Shown: positions 27,159 through 36,075 of the stretch, one piece after another
How the letters are laid out: every line of letters starts with the position of its first letter
How positions within the stretch are numbered: position 1 is the first letter of the stretch
DNA from: UBA12481 sp942493265
Lineage (GTDB): Bacteria; Bacteroidota; Bacteroidia; Bacteroidales; UBA12481
Assembly: GCA_942493265.1 (NCBI GenBank)
Contig: OW818688.1
Location: 868,001-932,000 of the forward strand
Direction of reading: 5' to 3'
Length of the DNA: 64,000 bases
Notes under the pieces: generated by a model
What the model was told of the DNA's origin: nothing
Seen by the model: only the letters and a program-made list of their open reading frames with translations
Databases searched by the model: none
Made by a program: the position numbers and the translations under genes

Positions 27159-28025
27159 TTAAAACGGCCACACCGTTAATTTTCCCCGGCGATACCTTAC
27201 CACCAGGATATTGCCGGGCTCATCGCCTTTCACGGTGGAGCCTGCCGACCATACCGGTATGCCGTTAAAGGTACGGTGCTCAACCGCATGGGAATGGCCG
27301 TGAAAGATGCCAATAATATTATAGGGTTTGATAACGGATGCCAGGGAGTCGCGGTCGGGCGCTGTCCACCAGAGTTTACTGAAATCATCCCATCCATAAT
27401 GCTGCACGAGTACAACCGGCCGACCGGATGTTCCCACATTTTTCAGCAGGTCAGCTTTCAGAAAGTCCCTGCTGAACAGGGGCTCCCGAAAGGAATCTTT
27501 AAAATAGTGGCACCAGCCGCAGGTGTCGATCCATTCATTTCCCGGATAGGAACCCAGATTCACAAAGTGCACACCGTTCCAGTCCCAGGAGTAGAACAAT
27601 CCATTATCCGAAACCGATGCAAGGGCACTCCTACCGGGATTACGGCGAATGGAAGCCTGGCGCACGGTTTGGGTCAGCCCCCCGTCGTGATTACCAAAGG
27701 TTTCATATACCGGAAATTTCAGTTTTGCCTCTCCGTTCAGTCCGTAATCCTCCTCAAACATCCGGTAGGCGCTGTCGGCAGGGCCATCAAGGATATCGCC
27801 GCAATGGATAACCCCCAGCGGATTGCCAACCTTGCCGGTGAGGAAACCGGGCAGGTCGGTACCCTCCATCCCGTTCATCCGGTTAATGGTTTCGATATTT
27901 TTTAGGCGGTCGCTCTTCCCGTAATGGGAATCTGAAACCACCAGAAAGAAGAAACCGTCAGACCGTGATGAAGCACCGCCAAACAGAATCAGAATCACCG
28001 CTGCCAGACTGATCAAACGTTTCAT
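27159..28025 (-). CDS. Secreted calcineurin-like metallophosphoesterase
   Basis: 288 residues with an N-terminal hydrophobic signal (residues 1-19). The binuclear-metal motifs of the family are in order: V-S-D-S-H-Y-G (motif I, D-x-H), H-C-G-D-I-L-D (G-D motif), T-F-G-N-H-D-G (G-N-H-D), V-Q-H-Y-G (His) and H-G-H-S-H (G-H-x-H). All metal ligands are present, so activity on phosphate esters in the periplasm or outside is expected. The substrate is unknown. It stands alone between two repeat elements, with no operon partner visible. Confidence 0.92.
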   Translation of the reverse strand: MKRLISLAAVILILFGGASSRSDGFFFLVVSDSHYGKSDRLKNIETINRMNGMEGTDLPGFLTGKVGNPLGVIHCGDILDGPADSAYRMFEEDYGLNGEAKLKFPVYETFGNHDGGLTQTVRQASIRRNPGRSALASVSDNGLFYSWDWNGVHFVNLGSYPGNEWIDTCGWCHYFKDSFREPLFSRDFLKADLLKNVGTSGRPVVLVQHYGWDDFSKLWWTAPDRDSLASVIKPYNIIGIFHGHSHAVEHRTFNGIPVWSAGSTVKGDEPGNILVVRYRRGKLTVWPF

Positions 28026-28064
28026 AATGCCAGTTAAACGTTAAGAATAATTGGATTAGCACTA

Positions 28065-28205
28065 GGATGACGTTATAAGAGGAACGCGGTTGACGCGGAT
28101 CCCTATGGGAACGCTGATTTTCGCGGATCTTAACAATAAAAAAAACCGCGTTAATCCGCGTTGCGCAGCATCCGCGTCATCCGCGTTCCTCTTAAAACGT
28201 CATCC
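28065..28205. repeat. ~140-bp inverted-repeat element with GCGGATGACGCGGAT-type core
   Basis: 36-bp imperfect arms (28065-28100 and 28170-28205, two to three mismatches) face each other around about 70 bp that itself holds further CCGCGTT copies. It fills most of the gap between the phosphoesterase and the GH127 gene. No ORF lies inside. It looks like a small non-autonomous or REP-type element. Confidence 0.8.
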
Positions 28206-28219
28206 GCGTGCTTCTTCAC

Positions 28220-30622
28220 CTACCTGACCACCCACTCCTGCACTCCGGTGGAGAAACGTTCCGGCTGGCGGATATCAAGCTTCAGTCCCGTAGTGGTAAC
28301 AGGTTCAAAATCAAGTGTGTTATATTGATCTTTTTTCGTACCGTACGCACCCTTTGCTTTTACTTCAACCCAGGAATTGCCTTTTTTGTACAGCAGTTTC
28401 CAGGATTTCGGTACGCGGCACCCGGCATTGATATCTTCATCATCGAACCAGAAAACATCCATTGACGAAACCTTTTCCGCCTTGGCAAAGTCGAGCTGAA
28501 CCCATTCGCTGGTTCCCTGTTTCGGCCACCAGTGAATATAACCGAATTCACTGTCGCTTGATTTTGCCGGACACTGCTGATCGCGCACGGTTTCAGGCGA
28601 ACCCGAGCATTTTGAGGACGTTACGGTTGCCAGCGAAGCAATGGTGGGAGCTGGCAGCGGAGTAGCATATTTTGCATCTTCCGGAATCCACACAGTCATC
28701 TCGCCACGGCCACGGTTAGCCCATGAATAATAAGGAATCGCCTTGATATCGACCGGAGTTTTCTCTATGGTTCCATCGAGCTGCGCCTTCAATGAATATC
28801 CTTTTGCAGAAATCACCCCCACCCCATTCAACAGTCCGGCATTAAATGCCCAGGAGAATCCGGGATCTTCAGCCAGCATGAGGTTCAGTGCCTTCTGATC
28901 GGCCTGGTCGGCCCACTCGAGGGTATACATAAGCGGTCCGCGCTGTACGGCTACCTGGCCGAGGTCGGCTTCCACCTTATCATTAGCCTTCACTCTGCGG
29001 ATATCCATTGGCAGGCTGATTTCAACCTGATCGCCTGTTTTCCAGGATCTTCCGATTACAGCAAATCCGTTTTCCGATTTATAGCTCACCTGTTTTCCGT
29101 TAACACTGATGGTTACCGGAGTGGTTTCAGGATCTTTAAAAGTATACAGATCGCTGGGCACTACCTGGTTTCCGGTCCAGCCCGGAATTCTGACCATCAG
29201 GTTAAATTTGCCTTTTTTATCAGGATTGATGGTAAGTTTTACTGCACCGTTCCAGGGATAATCTGATTCCTGATGAATGGAAACTTTTCTACCGCCAACC
29301 GTAACATCAGCCTCACTCTGAACAAACAGGTTCACAAACAGGTCGTTATCCTTAACTGCATAAATATATCCCGGAACCGATGGAATAAAACGGCACAAGT
29401 TGCTCGGGCAGCAGGCGCAACCGAACCAGGCACTGCGCTCATGCTGTCCCTTTGACCGGAGAACATTGGGGTAGAAGAAACGGTCGCCCGTCAGTCCCAG
29501 TCCGCTCAATACTCCATTATATAAACTGCGTTCCAGCACATCCACGTATTTTGACTCTCCATGGAGGAGGAACATCCGGTAATTCCAGAATACGTTGGCA
29601 ATATTGGCACAGGTTTCGCAGTATGCGCTCATATTGGGCAATTGATAATCAACTCCGTATGCTTCCCCTGCTCCGGTTGCACCCACGCCACCGGTGATAT
29701 AAAGCTTTTTGCCCACCACATTTTTCCAGAGGGTATCAATTGCCTTAAAATACGCCGGGTCATCGGTCAGGGCAGCCATATCAGCCATTGCCGAAAACAT
29801 ATAATTGGCCCGCACGGCATGTCCGTCGGCTTCAGTTTGGTCAACCGGCTTTTTATGGGCCTGGTTATACATATCACCGCCCGGACCGCGAACATCGAGG
29901 AAAAATTTGGCCAGGTCGAGGTATTCTTTCTTGCCGGTTGCCCGGTATAGTTTTGTCAGGCCGATCTCCACTTCCTGATGGCCGGGATAATGTTCGCACT
30001 TGCCATATCCGAAATCCTTCACGATCAGATCGGCAGCTTTAACGGCGATATCCATCATCGAATTCTTACCGGTAGCCTGATAATGAGCCACGGCAGCTTC
30101 AAAGAAATGGCCGAGATTATACAGCTCATGGGAGTTATCGCTTTCAAGTTCCCAGCGTTTTTTACCTGCCCACGGATGTGCGCTATCGCCCATGATGGTA
30201 CGGTTGGTATACAGATAGCCATCGGGCTCCTGGGCAGCGGCGATACGTGCAATCAGCTGATCCAGATAGGCATCGAGTTTTGCATCCGGCACGGTTTGAA
30301 GGGAATAGGAAGCCCCTTCGATGATTTTGTAAACATCTGAATCATCAAACGGATAAATACTGCAGAACGAACCCTTTTCCACACCGGCGGCAATATCGAA
30401 ATTCTTAATCCGGCCGGTTTCCTCGCTCTGCTTGAATGCATAAGGAATGGTGAGCTCAGCATTGAGTTTTACACGGGGTGCCCAAAAAGCATCCTGAAGT
30501 TTAACCTGATTGAATGCCACAGGTTGAATCGGGTAATCACCCGATACTTTTTTGCTTTCACTACATCCGGCTAAAGCGAGCAATGCCACCGGAAGAATTT
30601 GTAACCATCTAAAATACTGCAT
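28220..30622 (-). CDS. GH127 family lipoprotein, likely beta-L-arabinofuranosidase
   Basis: 800 residues. The N-terminal lipobox (L-A-L-A-G-C, Cys at ~19) predicts membrane anchoring. The alpha/alpha-barrel of GH127 (DUF1680) follows. C-E-T-C at 335-338 and C-C-P at 404-406 match the zinc-bound cysteine set of the characterised beta-L-arabinofuranosidase HypBA1, in which a cysteine is the nucleophile; Cys404 would be the nucleophile here. Beta-sandwich domains follow, and the last ~130 residues resemble a discoidin-like (F5/8 C) sugar-binding module. It is downstream of araR and araD on the same strand, which supports release of L-arabinose from plant or glycoprotein glycans. Confidence 0.92.
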   Translation of the reverse strand: MQYFRWLQILPVALLALAGCSESKKVSGDYPIQPVAFNQVKLQDAFWAPRVKLNAELTIPYAFKQSEETGRIKNFDIAAGVEKGSFCSIYPFDDSDVYKIIEGASYSLQTVPDAKLDAYLDQLIARIAAAQEPDGYLYTNRTIMGDSAHPWAGKKRWELESDNSHELYNLGHFFEAAVAHYQATGKNSMMDIAVKAADLIVKDFGYGKCEHYPGHQEVEIGLTKLYRATGKKEYLDLAKFFLDVRGPGGDMYNQAHKKPVDQTEADGHAVRANYMFSAMADMAALTDDPAYFKAIDTLWKNVVGKKLYITGGVGATGAGEAYGVDYQLPNMSAYCETCANIANVFWNYRMFLLHGESKYVDVLERSLYNGVLSGLGLTGDRFFYPNVLRSKGQHERSAWFGCACCPSNLCRFIPSVPGYIYAVKDNDLFVNLFVQSEADVTVGGRKVSIHQESDYPWNGAVKLTINPDKKGKFNLMVRIPGWTGNQVVPSDLYTFKDPETTPVTISVNGKQVSYKSENGFAVIGRSWKTGDQVEISLPMDIRRVKANDKVEADLGQVAVQRGPLMYTLEWADQADQKALNLMLAEDPGFSWAFNAGLLNGVGVISAKGYSLKAQLDGTIEKTPVDIKAIPYYSWANRGRGEMTVWIPEDAKYATPLPAPTIASLATVTSSKCSGSPETVRDQQCPAKSSDSEFGYIHWWPKQGTSEWVQLDFAKAEKVSSMDVFWFDDEDINAGCRVPKSWKLLYKKGNSWVEVKAKGAYGTKKDQYNTLDFEPVTTTGLKLDIRQPERFSTGVQEWVVR

Positions 30623-30674
30623 AATACTAAGTGATTTGTTTTAAATTTTCGCCAGGTGATTAGGAGAATACGGA

Positions 30675-31376
30675 TTATTTGAGCGGGTTGTCCTGTCCAT
30701 AATAGGCATCCGGACCGTGTTTCCGCTGATAATGTTTTTTAAGGATGGCAGGCTGAACCGGTCCGGATTTACCGAGCATCACGGTACGGAAAGCCATTTT
30801 AGCGATCTCTTCAAGAATTATGGCGTGTTTCACCGCCTCAGCCACGGTTTTGCCCCAGCAGAAGGGACCGTGTTCGGCCACCAGCACGCCCGGAACTTCC
30901 ATTGGATCGATTCCGGAAAACGCTTCCTGAATCACCATACCGGTAGCCAGTTCATATTGCCCCATTATTTCTTCAGGTGTCAGCAACCGGGTGCAGGGAA
31001 CCGAACCAAAAAAATGATCGGCATGGGTGGTACCCAGGCAGGGCAGGTCGCGGCATGCCTGGGCCCAGGAGGTAGCCCATTCGGAATGCGTATGCACGAT
31101 ACCGCCTATTTCAGGGAACGCCTGATATAAAAGCAGATGTGTAGCCGTATCGGAAGAGGGTTTTAAGCGGCTCTCCAAAATATTACCTTCCGGATCCATA
31201 ACTACCATATCGTCAGGGGTCATTTCATCATAGGAAATTCCGGTAGGTTTTATCACAACAACACCATTTACCCGATCAAATCCGGAAGCATTTCCCCAGG
31301 TGAGCTTAACAAGCCCCTCTTTTACCAGGGCCATGTTGGCTTCGAAAACCGACATTTTAATGTTTGTAAGTCTCAT
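30675..31376 (-). CDS. araD: L-ribulose-5-phosphate 4-epimerase
   Basis: 233 residues, the usual length. It interconverts L-ribulose 5-phosphate and D-xylulose 5-phosphate in L-arabinose breakdown. It belongs to the class II aldolase/AraD fold. T-W-G-N-A-S-G is the phosphate-binding segment; H-L-L-L-Y and T-H-S-E-W-A carry metal-binding residues (the H-T-H-S pair); G-T-T-H-A-D-H-F and A-E-H-G-P-F carry further conserved His/Glu. The gap to araR upstream is 25 bp and to the GH127 gene downstream 52 bp, so one operon is likely. FucA-type aldolase is excluded by the A-D-H and length pattern. Confidence 0.95.
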   Translation of the reverse strand: MRLTNIKMSVFEANMALVKEGLVKLTWGNASGFDRVNGVVVIKPTGISYDEMTPDDMVVMDPEGNILESRLKPSSDTATHLLLYQAFPEIGGIVHTHSEWATSWAQACRDLPCLGTTHADHFFGSVPCTRLLTPEEIMGQYELATGMVIQEAFSGIDPMEVPGVLVAEHGPFCWGKTVAEAVKHAIILEEIAKMAFRTVMLGKSGPVQPAILKKHYQRKHGPDAYYGQDNPLK

Positions 31377-31401
31377 GTTGTTTGTATTTTAGTTATCAAT
31401 T

Positions 31402-32097
31402 CTAAACATCAACGGAAAAATAGAATCCCTTCGATATAAGCTCCTGATATTTTTCAGGATTGAACCGGTAGAGGAAAGCGCCCTTTTTTGAGGAAGACTT
31501 ATCCTTCTCCTCTAATTTATCGAGCAAGCCCATCGACAGGATTTTTTTACAGAAGTTCCTTTTATCCAACTCTTTCTGATAGATTGCTTCATACAGTCCC
31601 TGCAGCTGCGGCATGGTGAATTTTTCAGGCAGAAGCTCAAACCCGATCGGCTGAATCCGGGCACGCCTGCGCAGGCGCTTGAGCGCCTTTTCCACCATCA
31701 GCCGATGGTCGAATACCAGGCCGGGGATATCTCCCACCGGCCGCCAGTGCGCATTATTCTCCTTAACGAGGCCCTTATCGTAATCTTCCACTTTGATCAA
31801 TGCATAATAGGCAATCGAAACCACCCTTTCACCCGGATCACGATCCACATCTCCGTAAGCAAACAGCTGCTCGAGGTATACATTTTGTAAACCCGTGAGT
31901 TGTTTCAAAACCCGTCCGGCTGCCTGATAAATTCCTTCATCGTGCCGGGGAAAGCCGCCCATGAGCGACCACATCCCCTTGCCGGGCTCCATGTTCCGCT
32001 TGATCAGCAAAAGATTAAGCTGATGGTTATCAAAACCAAAAATCACACAATCCACAGCCAGCAGCTGCCGGTCTTCCGTTGGATAATACAGGCTCAT
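31402..32097 (-). CDS. araR: AraR-type Nudix transcriptional regulator of arabinose genes
   Basis: 231 residues. The N-terminal ~150 residues are a Nudix fold and the C-terminal ~70 a winged-helix DNA-binding domain (F-T-M-P-Q-L-Q-G-L-Y-E-A-I-Y). The Nudix box is degenerate: in G-G-F-P-R-H-D-E-G-I-Y-Q-A-A-G-R-V-L-K-Q the R-E and E-E catalytic residues are R-V and K-Q, so it should sense a ligand without hydrolysing it. This matches the NrtR-related AraR repressor known from Bacteroides. It is first in an operon with araD and a GH127 enzyme, and a palindrome over its own promoter (32110-32128) suggests autorepression lifted by L-arabinose. Confidence 0.88.
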   Translation of the reverse strand: MSLYYPTEDRQLLAVDCVIFGFDNHQLNLLLIKRNMEPGKGMWSLMGGFPRHDEGIYQAAGRVLKQLTGLQNVYLEQLFAYGDVDRDPGERVVSIAYYALIKVEDYDKGLVKENNAHWRPVGDIPGLVFDHRLMVEKALKRLRRRARIQPIGFELLPEKFTMPQLQGLYEAIYQKELDKRNFCKKILSMGLLDKLEEKDKSSSKKGAFLYRFNPEKYQELISKGFYFSVDV

Positions 32098-32109
32098 AAA
32101 AACTTATTT

Positions 32110-32128
32110 AAGTGTTAAATATACACTT
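32110..32128. promoter_or_regulatory. Candidate AraR operator overlapping the araR -7 box
   Basis: A 19-bp palindrome with perfect 6-bp arms AAGTGT and ACACTT around seven AT bases, ending 13 bases upstream of araR. On the minus strand its centre contains TATATTTA (32116-32123), a near-match to the -7 element, so a bound repressor would block RNA polymerase. I do not recall the exact AraR consensus, so assignment to AraR is inference. Confidence 0.6.
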
Positions 32129-32209
32129 TTGTTCAGATAATCCATCTATCGAACAGATGATTTTGATTTCCGTTTTTGTACTTTACGCCGTTAATCATTC
32201 CGAAAAATT

Positions 32210-34615
32210 ATGAAAACCGGATTCCTCTGCAATTTACTGATAATGACTGGCCTGGCTACCGCCGGTTACAGTCAGGTTACGAACAGTTCCCAGCTGAACA
32301 TCAAAGATTTCATGGCATTGAATTACCACGGTCAGTCGCCCACACAATTTCAATGGTCGCCCGATGCGAAATATCTCTATTTTCAATGGAATGCCGATAA
32401 TAAGCCGTCTGATTCGGCTTACCGGGTGGATCCGGCCAATCCGGTTCTTCAAAAGGTTTCACGCGGGGAATTGCAGAAGATCAGGCCGGTAAGCCGGCAG
32501 TTCAATTCAGATAAAAGCATGGAGCTCATCAACAAAAACGGGGATATCTACCTGGTAAACAGCAAGAAGAAAGATACCTTGCTGGCTTTCAGCACGAGTA
32601 TGCCGGTAATGGACGTATCCTTTACCCAATCAGGCAAAAAGCTGGTGTTAACCATCAGCAATAATTTATATCTGCTCGATCCGGCCAATGGCCAGTTCAG
32701 GCAGCTCACCAATTTCCAGCCGGAGAAACCGGCAGCGCCCGAACGGCCTGCCCAGGCACGTGAAAAACTGAATGCTCAGGATCAATGGCTTCAGCAGGAC
32801 CAGGTGCGGCTGTTTCCCAAGGTAGCCGGATCATCCGGTGGCGGCCGCAGGGGCGGGATGCCCTTTTACGGAATGGGTATGAGGCCGCAGAACGGCGGCC
32901 GGGCAGGCGGACCCGAACCGGTTTATACCGAGGGCTATACGGTTTACCGCCTGCAGCTCACCCCGGATGAAAAATATGTGACCTTCACAAAATCCTGGCC
33001 GGCGGAGAATTCAAAATCCACTATTATGCCCACCTATGTTACCCGCTCGGGGTACACCGAAACCATCCCCACACGCACAAAAGTTGGTGAGGCGGAAGGT
33101 AAAATGGCCCTCGGGATCCTGAATATCGCGAAAGACTCGATTTATGAAATTAAAACAGATCAGATTCCCGGGATTACCGATCTGCCTGATTATGTGAAAG
33201 ATTATCCTGAAAAGTATAAAGACCGCAAACCCGAAGTCCGACCGGTGAGTATTTCGGGCCCGAGCTGGTCGCCTGACGGGCGCTATGCTGTGATTGAGGC
33301 CCAGTCGGGCGATAATAAGGACCGCTGGCTGCTTTCGCTGAATGCTGCCGACGGATCAGTCAGATTGCTCGACCGCCAGCGTGATGAAGCCTGGATCGCT
33401 GGTCCCGGAATCGGCTACGGACAGGGAACCGGCTGGATGCCAGATGGCAAAAGATTCTATTACCAGTCGGAAGATACCGGATATTCCCACCTGTACTGGG
33501 TAAATCCTGAAACAGGTGAAAAAAAGGCTTTGACTTCCGGCAAGTTCGAAGTATACGGACCGGAGATCTCGAAAGATAAAAAGTGGTGGTATTTCACTTC
33601 CAATGAGGTACATCCGGGTGAACATCATTTTTACCGGATGCCTCTTGAAGGGGGAACACGTGAGCAAATCACCTCGATGACCGGCGCCAATGAGGTTACC
33701 TTATCGCCCGATGAAAAATGGCTGGCCATTGAGTATTCCTCAGCCAACCGTCCGCCTGAACTGTACATTCAAAAAAACCAGGCCGGCGCGGAGGCATTTG
33801 CGATAACCGATTCCCGCAGTGATGCCTTCAAGGCTTACAAGTGGAGGATGCCGGAATATATCAGCTTTACCGCTGCTGACGGCACAACCGTATATGCCCG
33901 ACTGTACAAACCCGCTGAGGGCCAGTCCAATAAAGCTGCCGTGATGTTCGTTCACGGGGCCGGATACCTCCAGAACGCCCATAAATGGTGGTCGACCTAC
34001 TATCATGAGTATATGTTCAACAATATGCTGGTCGACAACGGATATACGGTTCTGGACATGGATTACCGCGGGAGTGCCGGCTATGGCAGGGATTGTCGGA
34101 CCGGAATTTACCGGCACATGGGAGGCAAGGATTTATCGGATCATATCGACGGGGCAAAATACCTGGTCGCCAATTGCGGCGTCGATCCCAAGCGGATCGG
34201 ACTGTATGGCGGTTCATACGGTGGATTTTTAACACTGATGGCTCTTTTCACCGCTCCTGATGTTTTTGCTTCAGGGGCTGCGCTCCGCTCGGTTACCGAC
34301 TGGGCGCACTACAACCACGGCTATACCGCCAGCATCCTGAATACTCCGGTGGAGGACAGTCTGGCGTATGCAAAAAGCTCCCCGATCAATTTTGCCGAAG
34401 GCTTAAAGGGAAATCTGCTGATGTGCCATGGAGTGATGGACGATAACGTTCATTTTCAGGATATTGTCAGGATGACCGAGAGATTAATCGATCTTGGAAA
34501 AGACAATTGGGAACTGGCGATCTATCCACTTGAACACCACAGCTTTGTAGATCCGGACTGCTGGACCGATGAATACAAGAGGATTTTCAAACTTTTTCAG
34601 ACCACCCTCCGGTAA
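32210..34615 (+). CDS. S9 family prolyl oligopeptidase (dipeptidyl-peptidase IV-like)
   Basis: 801 residues. Signal peptide 1-21 (ending A-T-A-G-Y-S). About 510 residues of beta-propeller (repeated S-P-D-G/S-P-D-E-K-x blades) are followed by an alpha/beta-hydrolase domain. Catalytic triad: Ser669 in G-G-S-Y-G-G, Asp744 in M-D-D-N-V-H, and His776 or 777 in L-E-H-H-S-F. The D-D-N-V-H-F block is typical of the DPP IV branch. It probably cleaves dipeptides from peptide N-termini in the periplasm or at the surface, feeding peptide use by this organism. There is a low-complexity insert rich in Gly/Arg (~residues 205-235). It is divergent from araR and has its own terminator region. No clear link to the arabinose genes. 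Confidence 0.93.
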   Translation: MKTGFLCNLLIMTGLATAGYSQVTNSSQLNIKDFMALNYHGQSPTQFQWSPDAKYLYFQWNADNKPSDSAYRVDPANPVLQKVSRGELQKIRPVSRQFNSDKSMELINKNGDIYLVNSKKKDTLLAFSTSMPVMDVSFTQSGKKLVLTISNNLYLLDPANGQFRQLTNFQPEKPAAPERPAQAREKLNAQDQWLQQDQVRLFPKVAGSSGGGRRGGMPFYGMGMRPQNGGRAGGPEPVYTEGYTVYRLQLTPDEKYVTFTKSWPAENSKSTIMPTYVTRSGYTETIPTRTKVGEAEGKMALGILNIAKDSIYEIKTDQIPGITDLPDYVKDYPEKYKDRKPEVRPVSISGPSWSPDGRYAVIEAQSGDNKDRWLLSLNAADGSVRLLDRQRDEAWIAGPGIGYGQGTGWMPDGKRFYYQSEDTGYSHLYWVNPETGEKKALTSGKFEVYGPEISKDKKWWYFTSNEVHPGEHHFYRMPLEGGTREQITSMTGANEVTLSPDEKWLAIEYSSANRPPELYIQKNQAGAEAFAITDSRSDAFKAYKWRMPEYISFTAADGTTVYARLYKPAEGQSNKAAVMFVHGAGYLQNAHKWWSTYYHEYMFNNMLVDNGYTVLDMDYRGSAGYGRDCRTGIYRHMGGKDLSDHIDGAKYLVANCGVDPKRIGLYGGSYGGFLTLMALFTAPDVFASGAALRSVTDWAHYNHGYTASILNTPVEDSLAYAKSSPINFAEGLKGNLLMCHGVMDDNVHFQDIVRMTERLIDLGKDNWELAIYPLEHHSFVDPDCWTDEYKRIFKLFQTTLR

Positions 34616-34693
34616 AAAACCTTTCGGGTAGAACCATTTTCAGACGCAATTTCCGGATGCAATTATGCGTCGTTACGATGTTTATGATTTGAG

Positions 34694-34701
34694 TATCTTT
34701 G
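34694..34701 (+). promoter_or_regulatory. -7 promoter element of the TolC/HlyD operon
   Basis: TATCTTTG is an exact match to TAnnTTTG, followed by CAGCC and 19 bases later by the ATG at 34721. The expected upstream TTTG is only weakly matched. Confidence 0.55.
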
Positions 34702-34720
34702 CAGCCAAATTCATTTTTCC

Positions 34721-36067
34721 ATGAGTTCAATTCGGATTTTTGCAGCCCTGATGCTGGTGATTCTTTTTCGCAGTCCGGTTGCCGCACAGGAACCCTGGAC
34801 GCTGACAGGATGTATTTCCTATGCTTTTGAGAATAATATCCGGCTGAAACAGCAGGCTCTCGGGGTGGACATGGCCAGAAACAATCTGAGCCAGTCGAAG
34901 CTTAACCTTTTACCTACGCTGAATTCGGGCTTGTCGGAATCGTTCCGGTTTGGCCGCTCGGTGGATCCCCTCACCTACCAGTTCACCACGGAAAACTCCA
35001 CCGGTGCCAGTGTTTATGCGGCTACCGATATGGATCTTTTCAAGGGATTGCAGAACTGGAATACCATTCAGCGGAACAAGATCGATCTGCAGAAAAACCT
35101 GACCGATCTGGATAAAGCCAAAAACGACCTGGCTTTGAATATTGCCCGTTTGTACCTGCAGATCCTTTTCAATGAGGAACTTCACGACATCACCATTCAG
35201 CAGTTGAATATCACGAGGCAGCAGGTTGATCGTACCCGCATCCTCGTTGATGCCGGTTCGCTTCCGAAAGGTGATTATCTTGAAATTCAGGCCCAGCTCG
35301 CCAATGAGGAGCTGAATGAGGTAAACTCCAGGAACCAGCTAACCATGTCATATCTCGATCTGGCGCAGCTGCTCGACCTGAAAGATCCGGAGAATTTCCG
35401 CGTACAGCGCCCAACTTTTGAATCCATCAAAGTGATCGACAACCTGGGCACTGCCAATGAGGTCTATCAATCGGCAACACTTACACTTCCGCAGGTAAAG
35501 AGTGCGGAACTTGATTTACAGTCACTTGAAAAGGACCTGTTGATCGCAAGGGGCCGGCTGAGTCCGACTTTAACGGTAAGTTCTTCATACGGAACCGGTT
35601 ACTCCGATCGGTTGAAAGATTTCATTACCGGCGAAACCATGGTGCTCAGGGATCAGCTGGATTTCACGAGCCAGACGAGTCTGGGCTTCAATTTAAACAT
35701 ACCCATCTTCAACGGATGGAGTGCCCGTACCGGCATAAAGAATGCCAGGGTTTCGGTTCTTAACGGACAATATCAGCTTGATATCGTTCGTAACCAGTTA
35801 CTTAAGGAAATCCAGCAGGCATTTGCCGATGCATCGGCCTCACTGGAAAGATTTAAGGCTACCACAAAATCGGTATCGGCGCTGGAAGAGGCCTTCCGTT
35901 ATGCCGAGCAAAAGTTCAATGTGGGAATGCTCACATCGCTGGATTACAATGTTGCCAAAAACAACCTGACCAAAGCCCGTTCGGAGCTTCTGCAGGCAAA
36001 ATACAATTACATTTTCAATACCCGGATTCTGGATTTTTACCGGGGCATACCAATCGATCTTAAATAA
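34721..36067 (+). CDS. TolC-family outer-membrane efflux protein
   Basis: 448 residues. Signal peptide ends near residue 23 (V-A-A-Q). Two tandem outer-membrane-efflux halves carry the long heptad-like helices (for example I-T-R-Q-Q-V-D-R-T and L-D-Y-N-V-A-K-N-N-L-T-K-A-R) and short beta segments that build the barrel. It would form the trimeric outer-membrane duct for a tripartite exporter. It is directly upstream of an HlyD-type adaptor gene (8-bp gap), so the two work together. The inner-membrane pump is not in this cluster and must be encoded elsewhere or just lost. Confidence 0.93.
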   Translation: MSSIRIFAALMLVILFRSPVAAQEPWTLTGCISYAFENNIRLKQQALGVDMARNNLSQSKLNLLPTLNSGLSESFRFGRSVDPLTYQFTTENSTGASVYAATDMDLFKGLQNWNTIQRNKIDLQKNLTDLDKAKNDLALNIARLYLQILFNEELHDITIQQLNITRQQVDRTRILVDAGSLPKGDYLEIQAQLANEELNEVNSRNQLTMSYLDLAQLLDLKDPENFRVQRPTFESIKVIDNLGTANEVYQSATLTLPQVKSAELDLQSLEKDLLIARGRLSPTLTVSSSYGTGYSDRLKDFITGETMVLRDQLDFTSQTSLGFNLNIPIFNGWSARTGIKNARVSVLNGQYQLDIVRNQLLKEIQQAFADASASLERFKATTKSVSALEEAFRYAEQKFNVGMLTSLDYNVAKNNLTKARSELLQAKYNYIFNTRILDFYRGIPIDLK

Positions 36068-36075
36068 CCTCCCAT

